64,000 nucleotides of DNA from Comamonadaceae bacterium CG12_big_fil_rev_8_21_14_0_65_59_15. GTDB taxonomy: Bacteria > Pseudomonadota > Gammaproteobacteria > Burkholderiales > Burkholderiaceae_C. The notes under the pieces were generated by a model. It was not told where the DNA came from. It saw only the letters and a program-made list of their open reading frames with translations, and made no database searches. The position numbers and the translations under genes are program-made. Location of the stretch: assembly GCA_002786915.1 (NCBI GenBank), contig PCUV01000057.1:120076-184075 (forward strand). The letters run 5' to 3'. Within the stretch, counting starts at the first letter, position 1, and the number at the start of each line of letters is the position of its first letter. Of this stretch, positions 21,076 to 29,084 are shown piece after piece.

Positions 21076-21399
21076 TCAGGCCTTGACTTCCTTGAACTCT
21101 TTGAGCTGACCATGGCCGGTGGGCGAGGTCTTGGACACGGTCTTTTCGCACGTGCCCTTGGGTACCATCGACCAGGCGTTGCCTTGATAGTCCCTCTTGG
21201 ACGTGCCCGCGCAGGTGGTGCCGGCGCCGGCCTTGCAGTCGTTTTTGCCTTTGAGTGCGACGCCAAAGCATTTTTCAGACTCGGCGGCCTGCGCAGCCAT
21301 GGGGGCGGCGGCAATGCCCAGAGCGGCACTCATGGCCAGGGCCAGGCCAGCGGCTGTGGCGGTACGGCGGGTCACAGGGGTATGGGATGCGGTTGTCAT
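21076..21399 (-). CDS. DUF2282 precursor peptide (bufferin/HvfA-type RiPP)
   Basis: A 107-residue precursor. A Sec signal peptide with a twin-Arg-containing n-region ends near AQAAES, and the mature part has four cysteines ([26 protein letters not shown]), the DUF2282 pattern. In bufferins these cysteines are modified by the DUF692 enzyme to bind copper in the periplasm, and the genuine signal peptide is part of recognition. It is the first gene of the A-B-C-DoxX operon. Confidence 0.88.
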   Translation of the reverse strand: MTTASHTPVTRRTATAAGLALAMSAALGIAAAPMAAQAAESEKCFGVALKGKNDCKAGAGTTCAGTSKRDYQGNAWSMVPKGTCEKTVSKTSPTGHGQLKEFKEVKA

Positions 21400-21472
21400 G
21401 AGGATGTCCTTTAACGCTTGAATGGTGAATAAAAAAGTGACAGTTTCCAGGCAAATGCCGCAGGTTGTTGCA

Positions 21473-21499
21473 CTGCTGCTGGTTTGGTCGCAGCAGCAG
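21473..21499 (-). promoter_or_regulatory. Possible hairpin in the leader of the bufferin-type operon
   Basis: CTGCTGCTG (21473-21481) and CAGCAGCAG (21491-21499) can pair around a 9-base loop, 74 bases before the DUF2282 start. It could be a 5'-UTR structure if transcription begins further upstream. Triplet repeats make chance pairing likely, so confidence is low. Confidence 0.3.
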
Positions 21500-21557
21500 C
21501 GGGTTTATTACAGCATCTCGATGGGAAATCTGCTTGCAGCTAAAAAAGTAACTGTTG

Positions 21558-21594
21558 ACACTTGATCAAGAAGGGTAATCTCAAGTTCAAGTGT
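21558..21594. promoter_or_regulatory. Inverted repeat and promoter-like boxes between the bufferin cluster and the CAP gene
   Basis: ACACTTGA (21558-21565) is repeated inverted as TCAAGTGT (21587-21594), with an inner CTTGATCAAG palindrome at 21561-21570. The left arm overlaps TTGACA (21555-21560), followed after 15 bases by TAATCT (21576-21581), a plausible though short-spaced sigma-70 promoter for the rightward gene. The rest of 21400-21687 holds no gene. Confidence 0.4.
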
Positions 21595-21687
21595 AAAAAC
21601 TCGTAACACTTTCCGGCGTGACAGACCGGGGCCTTCTGATGGCGCTATGCTCGCGCATCACCTCACCCTACTGATTGGCCGCGCGAC

Positions 21688-22752
21688 ATGAACTTTTCTC
21701 AACGCTTGCGGATGCTCTTGTTCAGTGTGGCGCTGGTTTTGACCGCGTGCGGAGGCGGCGGGGGCGATGAAATGACCGCAGGGGCCACGCCGACAGGTGC
21801 AAGCGCCACCCAAATTGCGTCCAAGGCTGTAACCCTTCCCGTCAGTACCTATAGCCCGGCGTCGGCGGAATTGGGGGCTTGGACGGTATTGCAGACGGCG
21901 CGTGCATTGTGCGGTTTTGGTGCGTTGCGGCAAGTTGCCCGGCTTGACGCGGCCGCGCTGGCGCACGCGCGTTACCTCACCAGCGAATCCGTGGCCAATG
22001 CGTCGTCTGGACTGAGCCATCTTGAAACCAATACCGGCAACCCCAGCTACACCGGCTACGAGCCCTGGGATCGCACGCAACACCAAGGTTATGGCACCCA
22101 GGTGGCTGAAATTCTGGAGGGAACCACCTGGAACTATGACGTTGCCAACCCTCCGGTTTTTCCTTCAATGCTGGAACGTGGGGCGCAATCGATGCTCAAT
22201 TTGCTGACCACGGTGTATCACCTACAGGGGGCCATGTACGAAGGTGCTGATGTGGGCATGGGGGCTGACCTGCAAACCCTGGTTCAAGGCACTTCAAAAC
22301 GCGAGGAATACCGTTTTGGCTCGCTCAACGGGTACCAGACGCAACGCATCAAACTGGGCCAAGGACAGCTTGCCACCTACCCCTGCCAGGACAGCATCAA
22401 TGTACCGCCCGCATTTGCGCCAGCGTATGAAACACCCAACCCGTTTCCCGCCATAACCAGTGCACAGCAGACTGTTGGCCCACCAATTTACCTCAAGGCC
22501 GATGCCGGGCAAGTGCTGACCCTGACCGACAGCGTGGTCAGCAGCAACGGTGTCGCGGTAGCCACCACTTGGCTCACCCGCGCGAACGATCCAGCGCGCA
22601 TCGCGCCGTTCCAACCTTACATCGGCATCAATGAAGTTTTTGTGGTGCCAAGCGCTGCGTTGCGCGCCAACACCTCGTACCAGGTCAAGCTGGTGGGTTA
22701 TTTGGACGGTATTCCTTTTAACCAAACGTTCACCATGTCCACCGGGCAGTGA
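21688..22752 (+). CDS. CAP/SCP-domain lipoprotein
   Basis: A 354-residue predicted lipoprotein. The signal sequence ends in a lipobox (LVLTACGGGG), and the mature part starts with a flexible Gly/Thr/Ala stretch. Residues about 65-200 resemble a CAP (SCP/PR1) domain: LDAAALAHARYLTSE followed by LSHLETNT and a later GYGTQVAEIL. CAP domains in bacteria are secreted proteins of mostly unknown role. The C-terminal third has no family I recognise and may be a beta-rich domain. Confidence 0.72.
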   Translation: MNFSQRLRMLLFSVALVLTACGGGGGDEMTAGATPTGASATQIASKAVTLPVSTYSPASAELGAWTVLQTARALCGFGALRQVARLDAAALAHARYLTSESVANASSGLSHLETNTGNPSYTGYEPWDRTQHQGYGTQVAEILEGTTWNYDVANPPVFPSMLERGAQSMLNLLTTVYHLQGAMYEGADVGMGADLQTLVQGTSKREEYRFGSLNGYQTQRIKLGQGQLATYPCQDSINVPPAFAPAYETPNPFPAITSAQQTVGPPIYLKADAGQVLTLTDSVVSSNGVAVATTWLTRANDPARIAPFQPYIGINEVFVVPSAALRANTSYQVKLVGYLDGIPFNQTFTMSTGQ

Positions 22753-22798
22753 GCCCTGATTCTGTAGGTTGTGCGCAACAGACTGTTTGTAGCTGCGC

Positions 22799-24046
22799 TC
22801 ACTCCGTCATGCCAAACCGCCGCCGCAAGTGGATGCCCAGCCAGGTTCCGGGCAAGGCAGCCGCCAGCCACAGCCAGCCATGCAGGCTGCCTGAAGCCAC
22901 GCCCGACACAAAAGCGCCAATGTTGCAACCATAGGCGATGCGCGAGCCATAGCCCAGCAGCAAGCCGCCCAGCACCGCCGCCAGCAGAGAGCGCCACGGA
23001 AAGTTCCACGCAGGCGCAAAACGCCCGGCTAGCGTGGCGGCCAAACCGGCACCGAGCATGATCCCCAGGTCCATCAAGGACGTGGTGTCCTGCAACACGC
23101 CACCGGCCAGCGCTCCGCTTTGAAAGTCGCCTTGCCAAAAGCCACTGCTGGCAGCCTGCCAACCCAGCGCCTGCGCCGCCTTGGCTCCCCACAGGGTAAA
23201 GCCCCAGGTAATCGACCAGGGGTGACCTGCGGTGACCAAGGTAGCCAGGTTGCCCAGCGCCAGCACCACCGCTGCGGCCATGACAGGCCACGGGCCACGC
23301 AGCCAGGCGCGCCAATTGGGTAACACCGGTCGATTCAAACTTGATGGACGATCTGACGCGGCAACCGGCGCAGCTACCGGTCGTGCCCAGACGCGCAGCA
23401 AGCCGGCCAGCACGGCCAGCGCCGTCAGTTGCAGTCCCAACGCAGTTTTCCAGCCCAGCACGTCCGCCAGCACCACGGCCTCGTGCGACGGCAGCGCTTG
23501 CCACCAGCCCATGTGCAAACTGGCCCAGAACGACCCCGCGCACGCCGCCAGCAGCACCACCACCATGCGCAGGCTGCCCCCGCCTGCGGTGTACAGCGTG
23601 CCAGAGCCGCAGCCCCCGGCCACCTGCATGCCCACACCAAACAAAAATGCTCCCACCGCCACTGAGACGCTCACCGGTGCCCAGGCCCCGCCCACGCTTT
23701 GTCCCCACAGCTCGCCTTGTGCCAACAGCGGTGCAAACAGTGTGGTGGTCAAGGCCAGCAACAGCAATTGCGCCTGCACGCCGCGCATGTCACGCGCCAC
23801 GATCATGCGTCGGTAGGCACTGGCAAATCCAAACGAGGCGTGGTACAGCGCCAGGCCCAGCACCAAGCCGATCGCCCACAGCAGCACTGGCCGCCAGCCG
23901 TCGGCGCTGCGCTGCAGCGCCACACCTGCCAGCACCAGCAGTCCCAATGTCAACGGTAGCGTCTGGATGCGGCTGGTGGGGCTATGGCTTGCGGTGACTT
24001 GAGGCAATGCAACGGCTGGCAACGTTAGCTCATGGCTGGGTGGCAT
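22799..24046 (-). CDS. YeeE/YedE-family sulfur-compound transporter
   Basis: A protein of about 415 residues with two YeeE/YedE repeats. Each repeat has the key Cys motif: GGCGSGTLYTAGGG in the first half and YGCNIGAFVSG in the second. The family includes TsuA (thiosulfate uptake), where the cysteines pass the substrate through the membrane. The start at 24046 overlaps the DUF302 stop by 17 bases (an in-frame ATG at 24064 is also possible). It is the last gene of the NPCAAK-cytochrome operon. Confidence 0.87.
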   Translation of the reverse strand: MPPSHELTLPAVALPQVTASHSPTSRIQTLPLTLGLLVLAGVALQRSADGWRPVLLWAIGLVLGLALYHASFGFASAYRRMIVARDMRGVQAQLLLLALTTTLFAPLLAQGELWGQSVGGAWAPVSVSVAVGAFLFGVGMQVAGGCGSGTLYTAGGGSLRMVVVLLAACAGSFWASLHMGWWQALPSHEAVVLADVLGWKTALGLQLTALAVLAGLLRVWARPVAAPVAASDRPSSLNRPVLPNWRAWLRGPWPVMAAAVVLALGNLATLVTAGHPWSITWGFTLWGAKAAQALGWQAASSGFWQGDFQSGALAGGVLQDTTSLMDLGIMLGAGLAATLAGRFAPAWNFPWRSLLAAVLGGLLLGYGSRIAYGCNIGAFVSGVASGSLHGWLWLAAALPGTWLGIHLRRRFGMTE

Positions 24047-24527
24047 CGTGCGCGATCCGTTCAAACACCGGGTCCAGTTCAGCGGCCATGGCGTTCAAGG
24101 TAGCTGAGGCATAGGGTGCAAACACGGCGCTGGGCGTGCGGTAGGTCAGGCTGGCCGTACCGTCGGCGTTTTCGGTCACGTAAAACCGGATCGGCGCTTC
24201 GATGCCCGCAGGCACGCTGGCTTGCAACATGCGTACCGCGTAGTCGTTGCGAAACACCATCAGCACCGCGTTGCCGGGTATCTTGATGCCGCGCCCGGCC
24301 GCACCGGCACTGGCGCTGGCTGTAGCCACCAACCCCATTTTGTGTTGTTTTACGGTGGCCTCCAGCCGAGACACCAGGGTACTGAAGCTGTGCGTGCTGG
24401 GCAAGGTGTGGGTGCCCGGTAGCGCATGGGTTGGGTTGGGCGGTGTTTGCGCCCAGACGCCTTGGGTCAGCGGCAGTGTCAGCGCCAACAGGGCGGCACG
24501 CAGCCAGTTGGATCGTGTGAGGTTCAT
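24030..24527 (-). CDS. Periplasmic DUF302 protein
   Basis: A 165-residue protein with a signal peptide ending near GVWAQ and a single DUF302 domain (HSFSTLVSRLEATVKQHKMG ... VMVFRNDYAV-like strand ... PIRFYVTENADG). DUF302 proteins are often encoded next to sulfur or cytochrome genes; biochemistry is poorly known. It follows the unassigned 248-residue gene by 17 bases and overlaps the transporter gene. Confidence 0.82.
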   Translation of the reverse strand: MNLTRSNWLRAALLALTLPLTQGVWAQTPPNPTHALPGTHTLPSTHSFSTLVSRLEATVKQHKMGLVATASASAGAAGRGIKIPGNAVLMVFRNDYAVRMLQASVPAGIEAPIRFYVTENADGTASLTYRTPSAVFAPYASATLNAMAAELDPVFERIAHDATQP

Positions 24528-24544
24528 GATAAAAGTCCTTGTAT

Positions 24545-25291
24545 TCAGTGCTGGGGTATCTGCTGGGTCAACAGGGCTTGCACTTGGCTAACTTGGTCGT
24601 CCACTGAGATGCTGACCCAACTGGTCACATCCAGCGCGCGGTCTTCAAATACATCAACGCCCGGGTGTTGCACCGCCCATTGCGCCACCGCCGCGTCGCG
24701 CTGCAACAGCAATTGACGCATTTGCGGACGAAACAGCACAAATAGGGCGCTGATCCAGCGGTTCACCGGCCACGACGGCGCAGCGTGGTCAATGTTGAAC
24801 CGCGCCAGCAATTGCGTCACGTCACAGGCGGCGTACCAGGCCTCATTTGTCACCCAGCGGTTGGTGGTGAACAGGCCGATCGGAAAGCCATACGCATCCA
24901 TCGAGATGGCTATCAAATGTGATAGCGCATCGCGCCCTTTCGGCCAGGGCTCAGAGGCATTTTGATGCTCAATCGGTTGCATGCTATCGGGCATGCCAGG
25001 CGGTCGAATAAAGGTGTGAAAGTGCCCGTGTTCGCCGTCCAACCCACGGTGCGCGTGGTAGTAATACTGCGACTGCGTGTCGCGGTCAAACACGTCGTCG
25101 TTGGGGTAGTGGTTGAGCTCGATGAAATCACCCTGCCCACGCAACACTTCACCAACGATGTTCAGGCCACCCTTGGTCAGCACGCGGTAGCACTCGGTGA
25201 TCTGCTGGCCAGCGGCTTGCATGGCCAGCAGCTCTGCTGTGGGCAGACCTTGCAAGAGCGGCGAGGCTGGCGCGGGCACCGTAACGCTCAC
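24545..25291 (-). CDS. Unassigned cytoplasmic protein with a His-rich HAHR/EHGHFH motif
   Basis: A 248-residue protein without signal peptide. Its most striking feature is a central His-rich stretch, YYYHAHRGLDGEHGHFHTF, which could bind a metal. It may belong to DUF6969, but I cannot confirm that here. I chose the GTG at 25291 because it overlaps the cytochrome gene's stop as GTGA; an ATG at 25324 would overlap by 37 bases. The tight coupling suggests it acts on, or matures, the repeat protein encoded just upstream. Confidence 0.7.
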   Translation of the reverse strand: MSVTVPAPASPLLQGLPTAELLAMQAAGQQITECYRVLTKGGLNIVGEVLRGQGDFIELNHYPNDDVFDRDTQSQYYYHAHRGLDGEHGHFHTFIRPPGMPDSMQPIEHQNASEPWPKGRDALSHLIAISMDAYGFPIGLFTTNRWVTNEAWYAACDVTQLLARFNIDHAAPSWPVNRWISALFVLFRPQMRQLLLQRDAAVAQWAVQHPGVDVFEDRALDVTSWVSISVDDQVSQVQALLTQQIPQH

Positions 25292-26073
25292 ATCTTGGCG
25301 GCGCAGGGGTTCTTGGCGGCGCAAGGGTTTTTAGCAGCGCAGGGATTTTTGTTCATCTTGGCGCTGCACGGGTTCTTGGCCGAGCACGGATTTTTTGCCG
25401 CGCAGGGGTTTGCGGCTGCACCGGCTTTGGGCTTGTAGGTTTTCTGCACGCTGGCGGTGTAGGCGGTCAAGGCGGCCAGTTCGCGTGAATCCCACGCCAA
25501 GGGCTTGGTGGCCATCGGCACGACCAGGCAAAACTGCACCATTTCGTCGAGCTCGATTTTTTTCAGACCACCGCGGTCGTCGGCCATTTGCACAAAGTGC
25601 GGATACGGCTGGGCAAAGGTGTTCATGTAGGCATTGCCATTGAAGTGGCAAGAGTTGCACGACAGTCCGTTGCTGCTGAGCTTGGTGTCAGAAAAAAGTT
25701 TTTTACCCATGGCGATCAGTTCGGCCGAGTTGCCTTTGGCCAAGTGTGTGCCCGCTGGGCGTGTGACCAGTTTTGGGTCCACCTTGCCACTGGCAGCGCA
25801 CGGGTTTTTGGCAGAGCAAGGGTTTTTGGCGGCACACGGATTCTTTGCGGCGCAGGGGTTCTTGGCGGCACAAGGGTTCTTCAGCATTTTGGGCGCGCAA
25901 GGGCTCTTGGCAGCGCACGGATTCTTGGCCGAACACGGATTCATTTTGCGTGGTGCGCAGGGGTTACGCGGTGCGCATGGGCTTTGGGCAAAAGCGGCGG
26001 GGGCGCCAAATGCCATGCCGAAGATGGAAGCCAGAATGGCCGAACGGATGGCCGAAGGTTGTTGTTTCATCAA
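25288..26073 (-). CDS. SoxA-like c-type cytochrome flanked by NPCAAK Cys repeats
   Basis: A 261-residue exported protein (signal peptide about 1-29, ending AAFAQ). Residues 31-94 hold ten hexapeptide-type units of the form [NS]-P-C-[AS]-[AP]-[KR], and residues 222-260 hold six more. Between them (about 105-215) is a single heme domain with CNSCH (Cys139, Cys142, His143), a later VQFC (Cys182) and the ELAALTAYTASVQ helix typical of SoxA/thiosulfate-oxidising cytochromes. There are 19 cysteines in all. The repeats resemble small Cys-rich low-complexity proteins thought to bind metal, but a cytochrome with them at both ends is unusual. First gene of a four-gene operon. Confidence 0.85.
   Translation of the reverse strand: MMKQQPSAIRSAILASIFGMAFGAPAAFAQSPCAPRNPCAPRKMNPCSAKNPCAAKSPCAPKMLKNPCAAKNPCAAKNPCAAKNPCSAKNPCAASGKVDPKLVTRPAGTHLAKGNSAELIAMGKKLFSDTKLSSNGLSCNSCHFNGNAYMNTFAQPYPHFVQMADDRGGLKKIELDEMVQFCLVVPMATKPLAWDSRELAALTAYTASVQKTYKPKAGAAANPCAAKNPCSAKNPCSAKMNKNPCAAKNPCAAKNPCAAKM
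25294..25410 (-). repeat. C-terminal NPCAAK-coding repeat block
   Basis: DNA coding for residues 222-260 of the cytochrome: six NPC[AS]AK units, 18 bp each, interrupted once by a three-residue MNK insert. Codons differ between units, so the repeat is conserved at protein level more than at DNA level. Confidence 0.85.
25792..25983 (-). repeat. N-terminal NPCAAK-coding repeat block
   Basis: DNA coding for residues 31-94: ten Pro-Cys units, mostly 18 bp apart, with two short inserts (KM-like and MLK). Units start as SPCAPR/NPCAPR and become regular NPCAAK. Confidence 0.85.
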
Positions 26074-26124
26074 AGTCTCCTGAGGTGGACAAAATCAGCG
26101 GACACAATCTGTCCGTGCTGCTTA

Positions 26125-26150
26125 GACGGGGTGGGCCCGGCGTTTCTTAC
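26125..26150 (-). promoter_or_regulatory. ECF-sigma-like promoter for the NPCAAK-cytochrome operon
   Basis: On the minus strand GTAAGAA (26150-26144) is followed after 15 bases by CGTC (26128-26125), 52 bases before the start codon. The layout fits extracytoplasmic-function sigma promoters (AAC/AAG-type -35 and CGTC -10). A matching pair with the same spacing occurs before the DUF427 gene. Inferred from the repeated pattern; no sigma gene is in the window. Confidence 0.45.
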
Positions 26151-26200
26151 ACCCAACCACCAGCATTTGGCAGAAATGCACCAGCGGGTGCACATCAGGC

Positions 26201-26452
26201 CTACAGCAAGGCGTCGAGTTTTCCTGATCTGTCGAGCGCGTTCAGGTCGTCAAAGCCGCCCACATGCAGGGCACCGATATAAATTTGGGGTACGGTGCGG
26301 CGCCCGGTTCGCGCCATCATGGCTTCCCACAAGCCTGGTGCAGCATCCACACGAATCTTGTTGAATTGGGTGATGCCTTTGCGAGCCAGCAAGCGCTCGG
26401 CGCTTTGGCAGTAGCCACAGCCTTGCGAGCTGTACATGGTGATTTCAGCCAT
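26201..26452 (-). CDS. Glutaredoxin (GrxC type)
   Basis: An 83-residue dithiol glutaredoxin with the active site SSQGCGYCQSAERLL and the cis-Pro motif RTVPQIYIG plus HVGGFDDL, which contacts glutathione. It reduces disulfides or glutathionylated proteins in the cytoplasm. It lies upstream of the NPCAAK-cytochrome operon in the same direction, but a promoter-like motif lies between, so it may be a separate unit. Length is normal for the family. Confidence 0.92.
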   Translation of the reverse strand: MAEITMYSSQGCGYCQSAERLLARKGITQFNKIRVDAAPGLWEAMMARTGRRTVPQIYIGALHVGGFDDLNALDRSGKLDALL

Positions 26453-26555
26453 GGTGTTCTCCTGTTGCAGTTTGGAGCTGCTACTTTACAGGTGGTAATG
26501 AGACGAAAAGTGTTTCAACGTATCATCGACCATACTTTTCGTATCAAACGACACC

Positions 26556-27383
26556 ATGGACAGGCTGACCACGCTGCTTTCGCATTTTTCCCTGCACGCG
26601 GGTGTGTTCTACACCGGCAACATCTGCGGCATTCACGACTTTGCGCCAGACAGCTTGCGTGGTCATATCCATCTGATCCGGCGTGGCCCGGTGCAGGTGG
26701 TGGGCGTGAAGCCAGTGGTGTTTGACATCACCGAACCCACGCTGTTGTTTCTGCCGCGACCCGACACACATCGGCTGGTGGCGGACGACCGCGCCGGGGC
26801 CGATGTGGTTTGCGCCACGGTGCAGTTTGGCGGTGGTGGCCGTAACCCGATGACCGATTCGCTACCGGATGTGGTGCTGATTGAACTGGCGCACTTGCAA
26901 GGCGTAGAAGCCTTGCTCGGCTTGATGTTTGATGAGGCTTTTGCGCAGCACGACGGTCGTCAGGCGGTGCTGGACCGTTTGTGTGAGGTGCTGATGATCC
27001 GGCTGTTGCGCCATTGCATTGACCAGGGTCTGACGCAAGGCGGCACCTTGGCCGGGCTGGCTGATACGCGGCTGGCCAAGGCCATTAGCGCCATTCACGA
27101 AGACCCCGCAGCAGCGCGCGACCTGTCTGCCATGGCCGCTTTGGCGGGCATGTCACGCGCGCGTTTTGCGGTGCGTTTTCGGGAGGTTACCGGTGTGACT
27201 CCGGCCGATTACCTGGCCTCGTGGCGCATCATGACGGCGCAAGGCCTGCTAAAAAAAGGCCGCCCGCTCAAACATGTGGCAGACGACGTGGGCTATGGCA
27301 GCGCCAGCGCACTGACGCGCGCGTTTGTGCGCAAGCTGGGGTGTTCCCCCAGCGATTGGCTCAAGGGCATGGGGACGGTATGA
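26556..27383 (+). CDS. AraC-family transcriptional regulator with cupin_6 domain
   Basis: A 275-residue regulator. The N-terminal ligand/oligomer domain is of the cupin_6 kind (FYTGNICGIHDF start), and the C-terminal HTH_18 double helix-turn-helix spans about 185-270 (LAGMSRARFAVRFREVTGVT, then the GYGSASALTRAFVRKLG second recognition region). Its stop overlaps the start of the DMT exporter gene as ATGA, so it probably regulates that exporter. It diverges from glutaredoxin. Confidence 0.9.
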   Translation: MDRLTTLLSHFSLHAGVFYTGNICGIHDFAPDSLRGHIHLIRRGPVQVVGVKPVVFDITEPTLLFLPRPDTHRLVADDRAGADVVCATVQFGGGGRNPMTDSLPDVVLIELAHLQGVEALLGLMFDEAFAQHDGRQAVLDRLCEVLMIRLLRHCIDQGLTQGGTLAGLADTRLAKAISAIHEDPAAARDLSAMAALAGMSRARFAVRFREVTGVTPADYLASWRIMTAQGLLKKGRPLKHVADDVGYGSASALTRAFVRKLGCSPSDWLKGMGTV

Positions 27384-28234
27384 ACGCGCTGACCCTGGTG
27401 ACGATGCTGTGTTTTGCCGGCAACTCGGTGCTGTGCCGGCTTGCGCTGCACCAGACCCAGCTGGATGCCGCCAGTTTCACGTCGGTGCGCTTGATCGCCG
27501 GGGCATTGGTACTGGTTTCGCTGGTGTACGGTCGGCAGCGGTTTGCTGACAAGGGTGTCAACCGCCACGCAGGTGTGGGTGGCAACTGGGGGTCGGCGTT
27601 GGCCTTGTTTGTTTACGCCAGCGCGTTATCGTTTTCTTATGCCGACATGACCACCGGCATGGGGGCGTTGCTGCTGTTTGGCGCGGTGCAGGCCAGCATG
27701 ATTCTGACCGGCTTGTGGCGTGGCGAGCGGCTCAATGCGTGGCAAACCGTGGGGCTGGTGATGGCACTGGCTGGCGTTGCGGCCATCCTGGCGCCGGGGC
27801 TGGACTCGCCCCCACTGTTGAGCGCATTGTTCATGCTGACCTCCGGAGTGGCCTGGGGGGTGTATTCGCTGCGCGGGCGCGGGGTGGCTGACGCCACAGG
27901 GGATACGGCCGGAAACTTTTTGCGGGCCACGCCCATGGCGTTGCTGTTGAGCGCTGTATCCCTGGGGCAGCTACAAGCCGATGCGCAGGGGCTGCTGTAC
28001 GCGGTGTTGTCGGGAGCGGTCACATCGGGCTTGGGTTATGCCATGTGGTACGCGGTGTTGCCACAACTTACCCGAACACGCGCCGCCGCTGTTCAGCTCA
28101 GTGTGCCAGTGTTGGCTGCGCTGGCGGGTGCGCTGTTCGTCAGTGAGCCCGTTACCTTGAGCCTGCTGCTGATGTCCATCGCGGTGCTGGGCGGCATTGC
28201 GTTGGTGGTTTACGGCCGGCGTAGCCCGGTGTAG
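27380..28234 (+). CDS. DMT-superfamily (EamA) exporter
   Basis: A 284-residue permease with ten membrane helices in two EamA repeats. Such carriers export amino acids or other metabolites; substrate not predictable. The ATG at 27380 overlaps the AraC regulator's stop, indicating a bicistronic unit. Confidence 0.87.
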   Translation: MNALTLVTMLCFAGNSVLCRLALHQTQLDAASFTSVRLIAGALVLVSLVYGRQRFADKGVNRHAGVGGNWGSALALFVYASALSFSYADMTTGMGALLLFGAVQASMILTGLWRGERLNAWQTVGLVMALAGVAAILAPGLDSPPLLSALFMLTSGVAWGVYSLRGRGVADATGDTAGNFLRATPMALLLSAVSLGQLQADAQGLLYAVLSGAVTSGLGYAMWYAVLPQLTRTRAAAVQLSVPVLAALAGALFVSEPVTLSLLLMSIAVLGGIALVVYGRRSPV

Positions 28235-28415
28235 CCGCAAAGTTTGCACGCAAGCCTGGTTGTTCACGCAGCTCTTGGCTGAAGTGGGCGCAGACGGTGT
28301 GATCGGCGCTGTTGGGCCGCTTCGCGGTTGTAAGCAATTCAACCGGGCAACGACCAAACAAACCAATGAATCAGTTTGGTTCTGTCACAGGCAGATGCAC
28401 ACCCGAGTTTTCCAC

Positions 28416-28904
28416 ATGTCAGCAAACGCCACCGAAGACACCGGTTTCAAACTTTACAAATTGCTCAACGGCACCCTCATCGTGTTGGCCATGCTGACGG
28501 TGCTGGAAGGGGCGGCGTTGACCGAGTGGACCGCCATGGCCACCATTTTCATCACCCTGGCAGCCAACGCCGTGGCCGAGGCTTTTGCACGTGGACTGGC
28601 AGATGAGATCAGCTTCAAACAGCGCATGACCCTGATGCAGGGGCTGCTGCAGTTGCGCCGTTCATTTACCGTGGTGTTGCCAGCCGTGGTACCCGCACTG
28701 GCTTTTGCTGCCGTCTCGCTGGGCTGGTTACCACTGGGCACGGCGTTTGCTGGTGCCTGCTGGGTTTTGGTGCTGAGCTTGTTCGCTGCGGGTTATACCG
28801 CCTGCGCGGTCAACGGGGCGCGGTTCTGGCGCGGCATGCTGTACGGTCTGGTGATCAGCTCGTTTGGTCTGGCCATTGTGGCGCTGCGGTTGATCACGCC
28901 CTGA
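28416..28904 (+). CDS. Hypothetical integral membrane protein
   Basis: A 162-residue protein with about four membrane helices separated by short basic loops (SFKQRMTLMQ). I recognise no family. In-frame ATGs at 28395 and 28416 are both possible; the later one is used. It stands alone between the DMT exporter and the 3-hydroxybutyrate dehydrogenase, and nothing in the 180 bases on either side suggests a partner. Confidence 0.6.
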   Translation: MSANATEDTGFKLYKLLNGTLIVLAMLTVLEGAALTEWTAMATIFITLAANAVAEAFARGLADEISFKQRMTLMQGLLQLRRSFTVVLPAVVPALAFAAVSLGWLPLGTAFAGACWVLVLSLFAAGYTACAVNGARFWRGMLYGLVISSFGLAIVALRLITP

Positions 28905-29084
28905 AACCCTACGCACATGAATTGGCCCGGGTGAACGCGAGACGCGCCGCTCAGCTTGCGAGACGCTGAGAGCCGATGCAGACGATCAGGGTGTAAGCAT
29001 TTGCCGTCACGCGCAGACTAAAAAGCTTGAAGCATGGGTCTTGATGGCGCATGTCCATCTCAACCCTCATTCGAGAAAGCGCAT

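Noticed and set aside
25294..25983. NPCAAK-coding DNA as a tandem-repeat or CRISPR artefact
   Set aside because: Units are in frame, codons vary between copies and the repeats lie in an exported protein, so the pattern is under protein-level selection.
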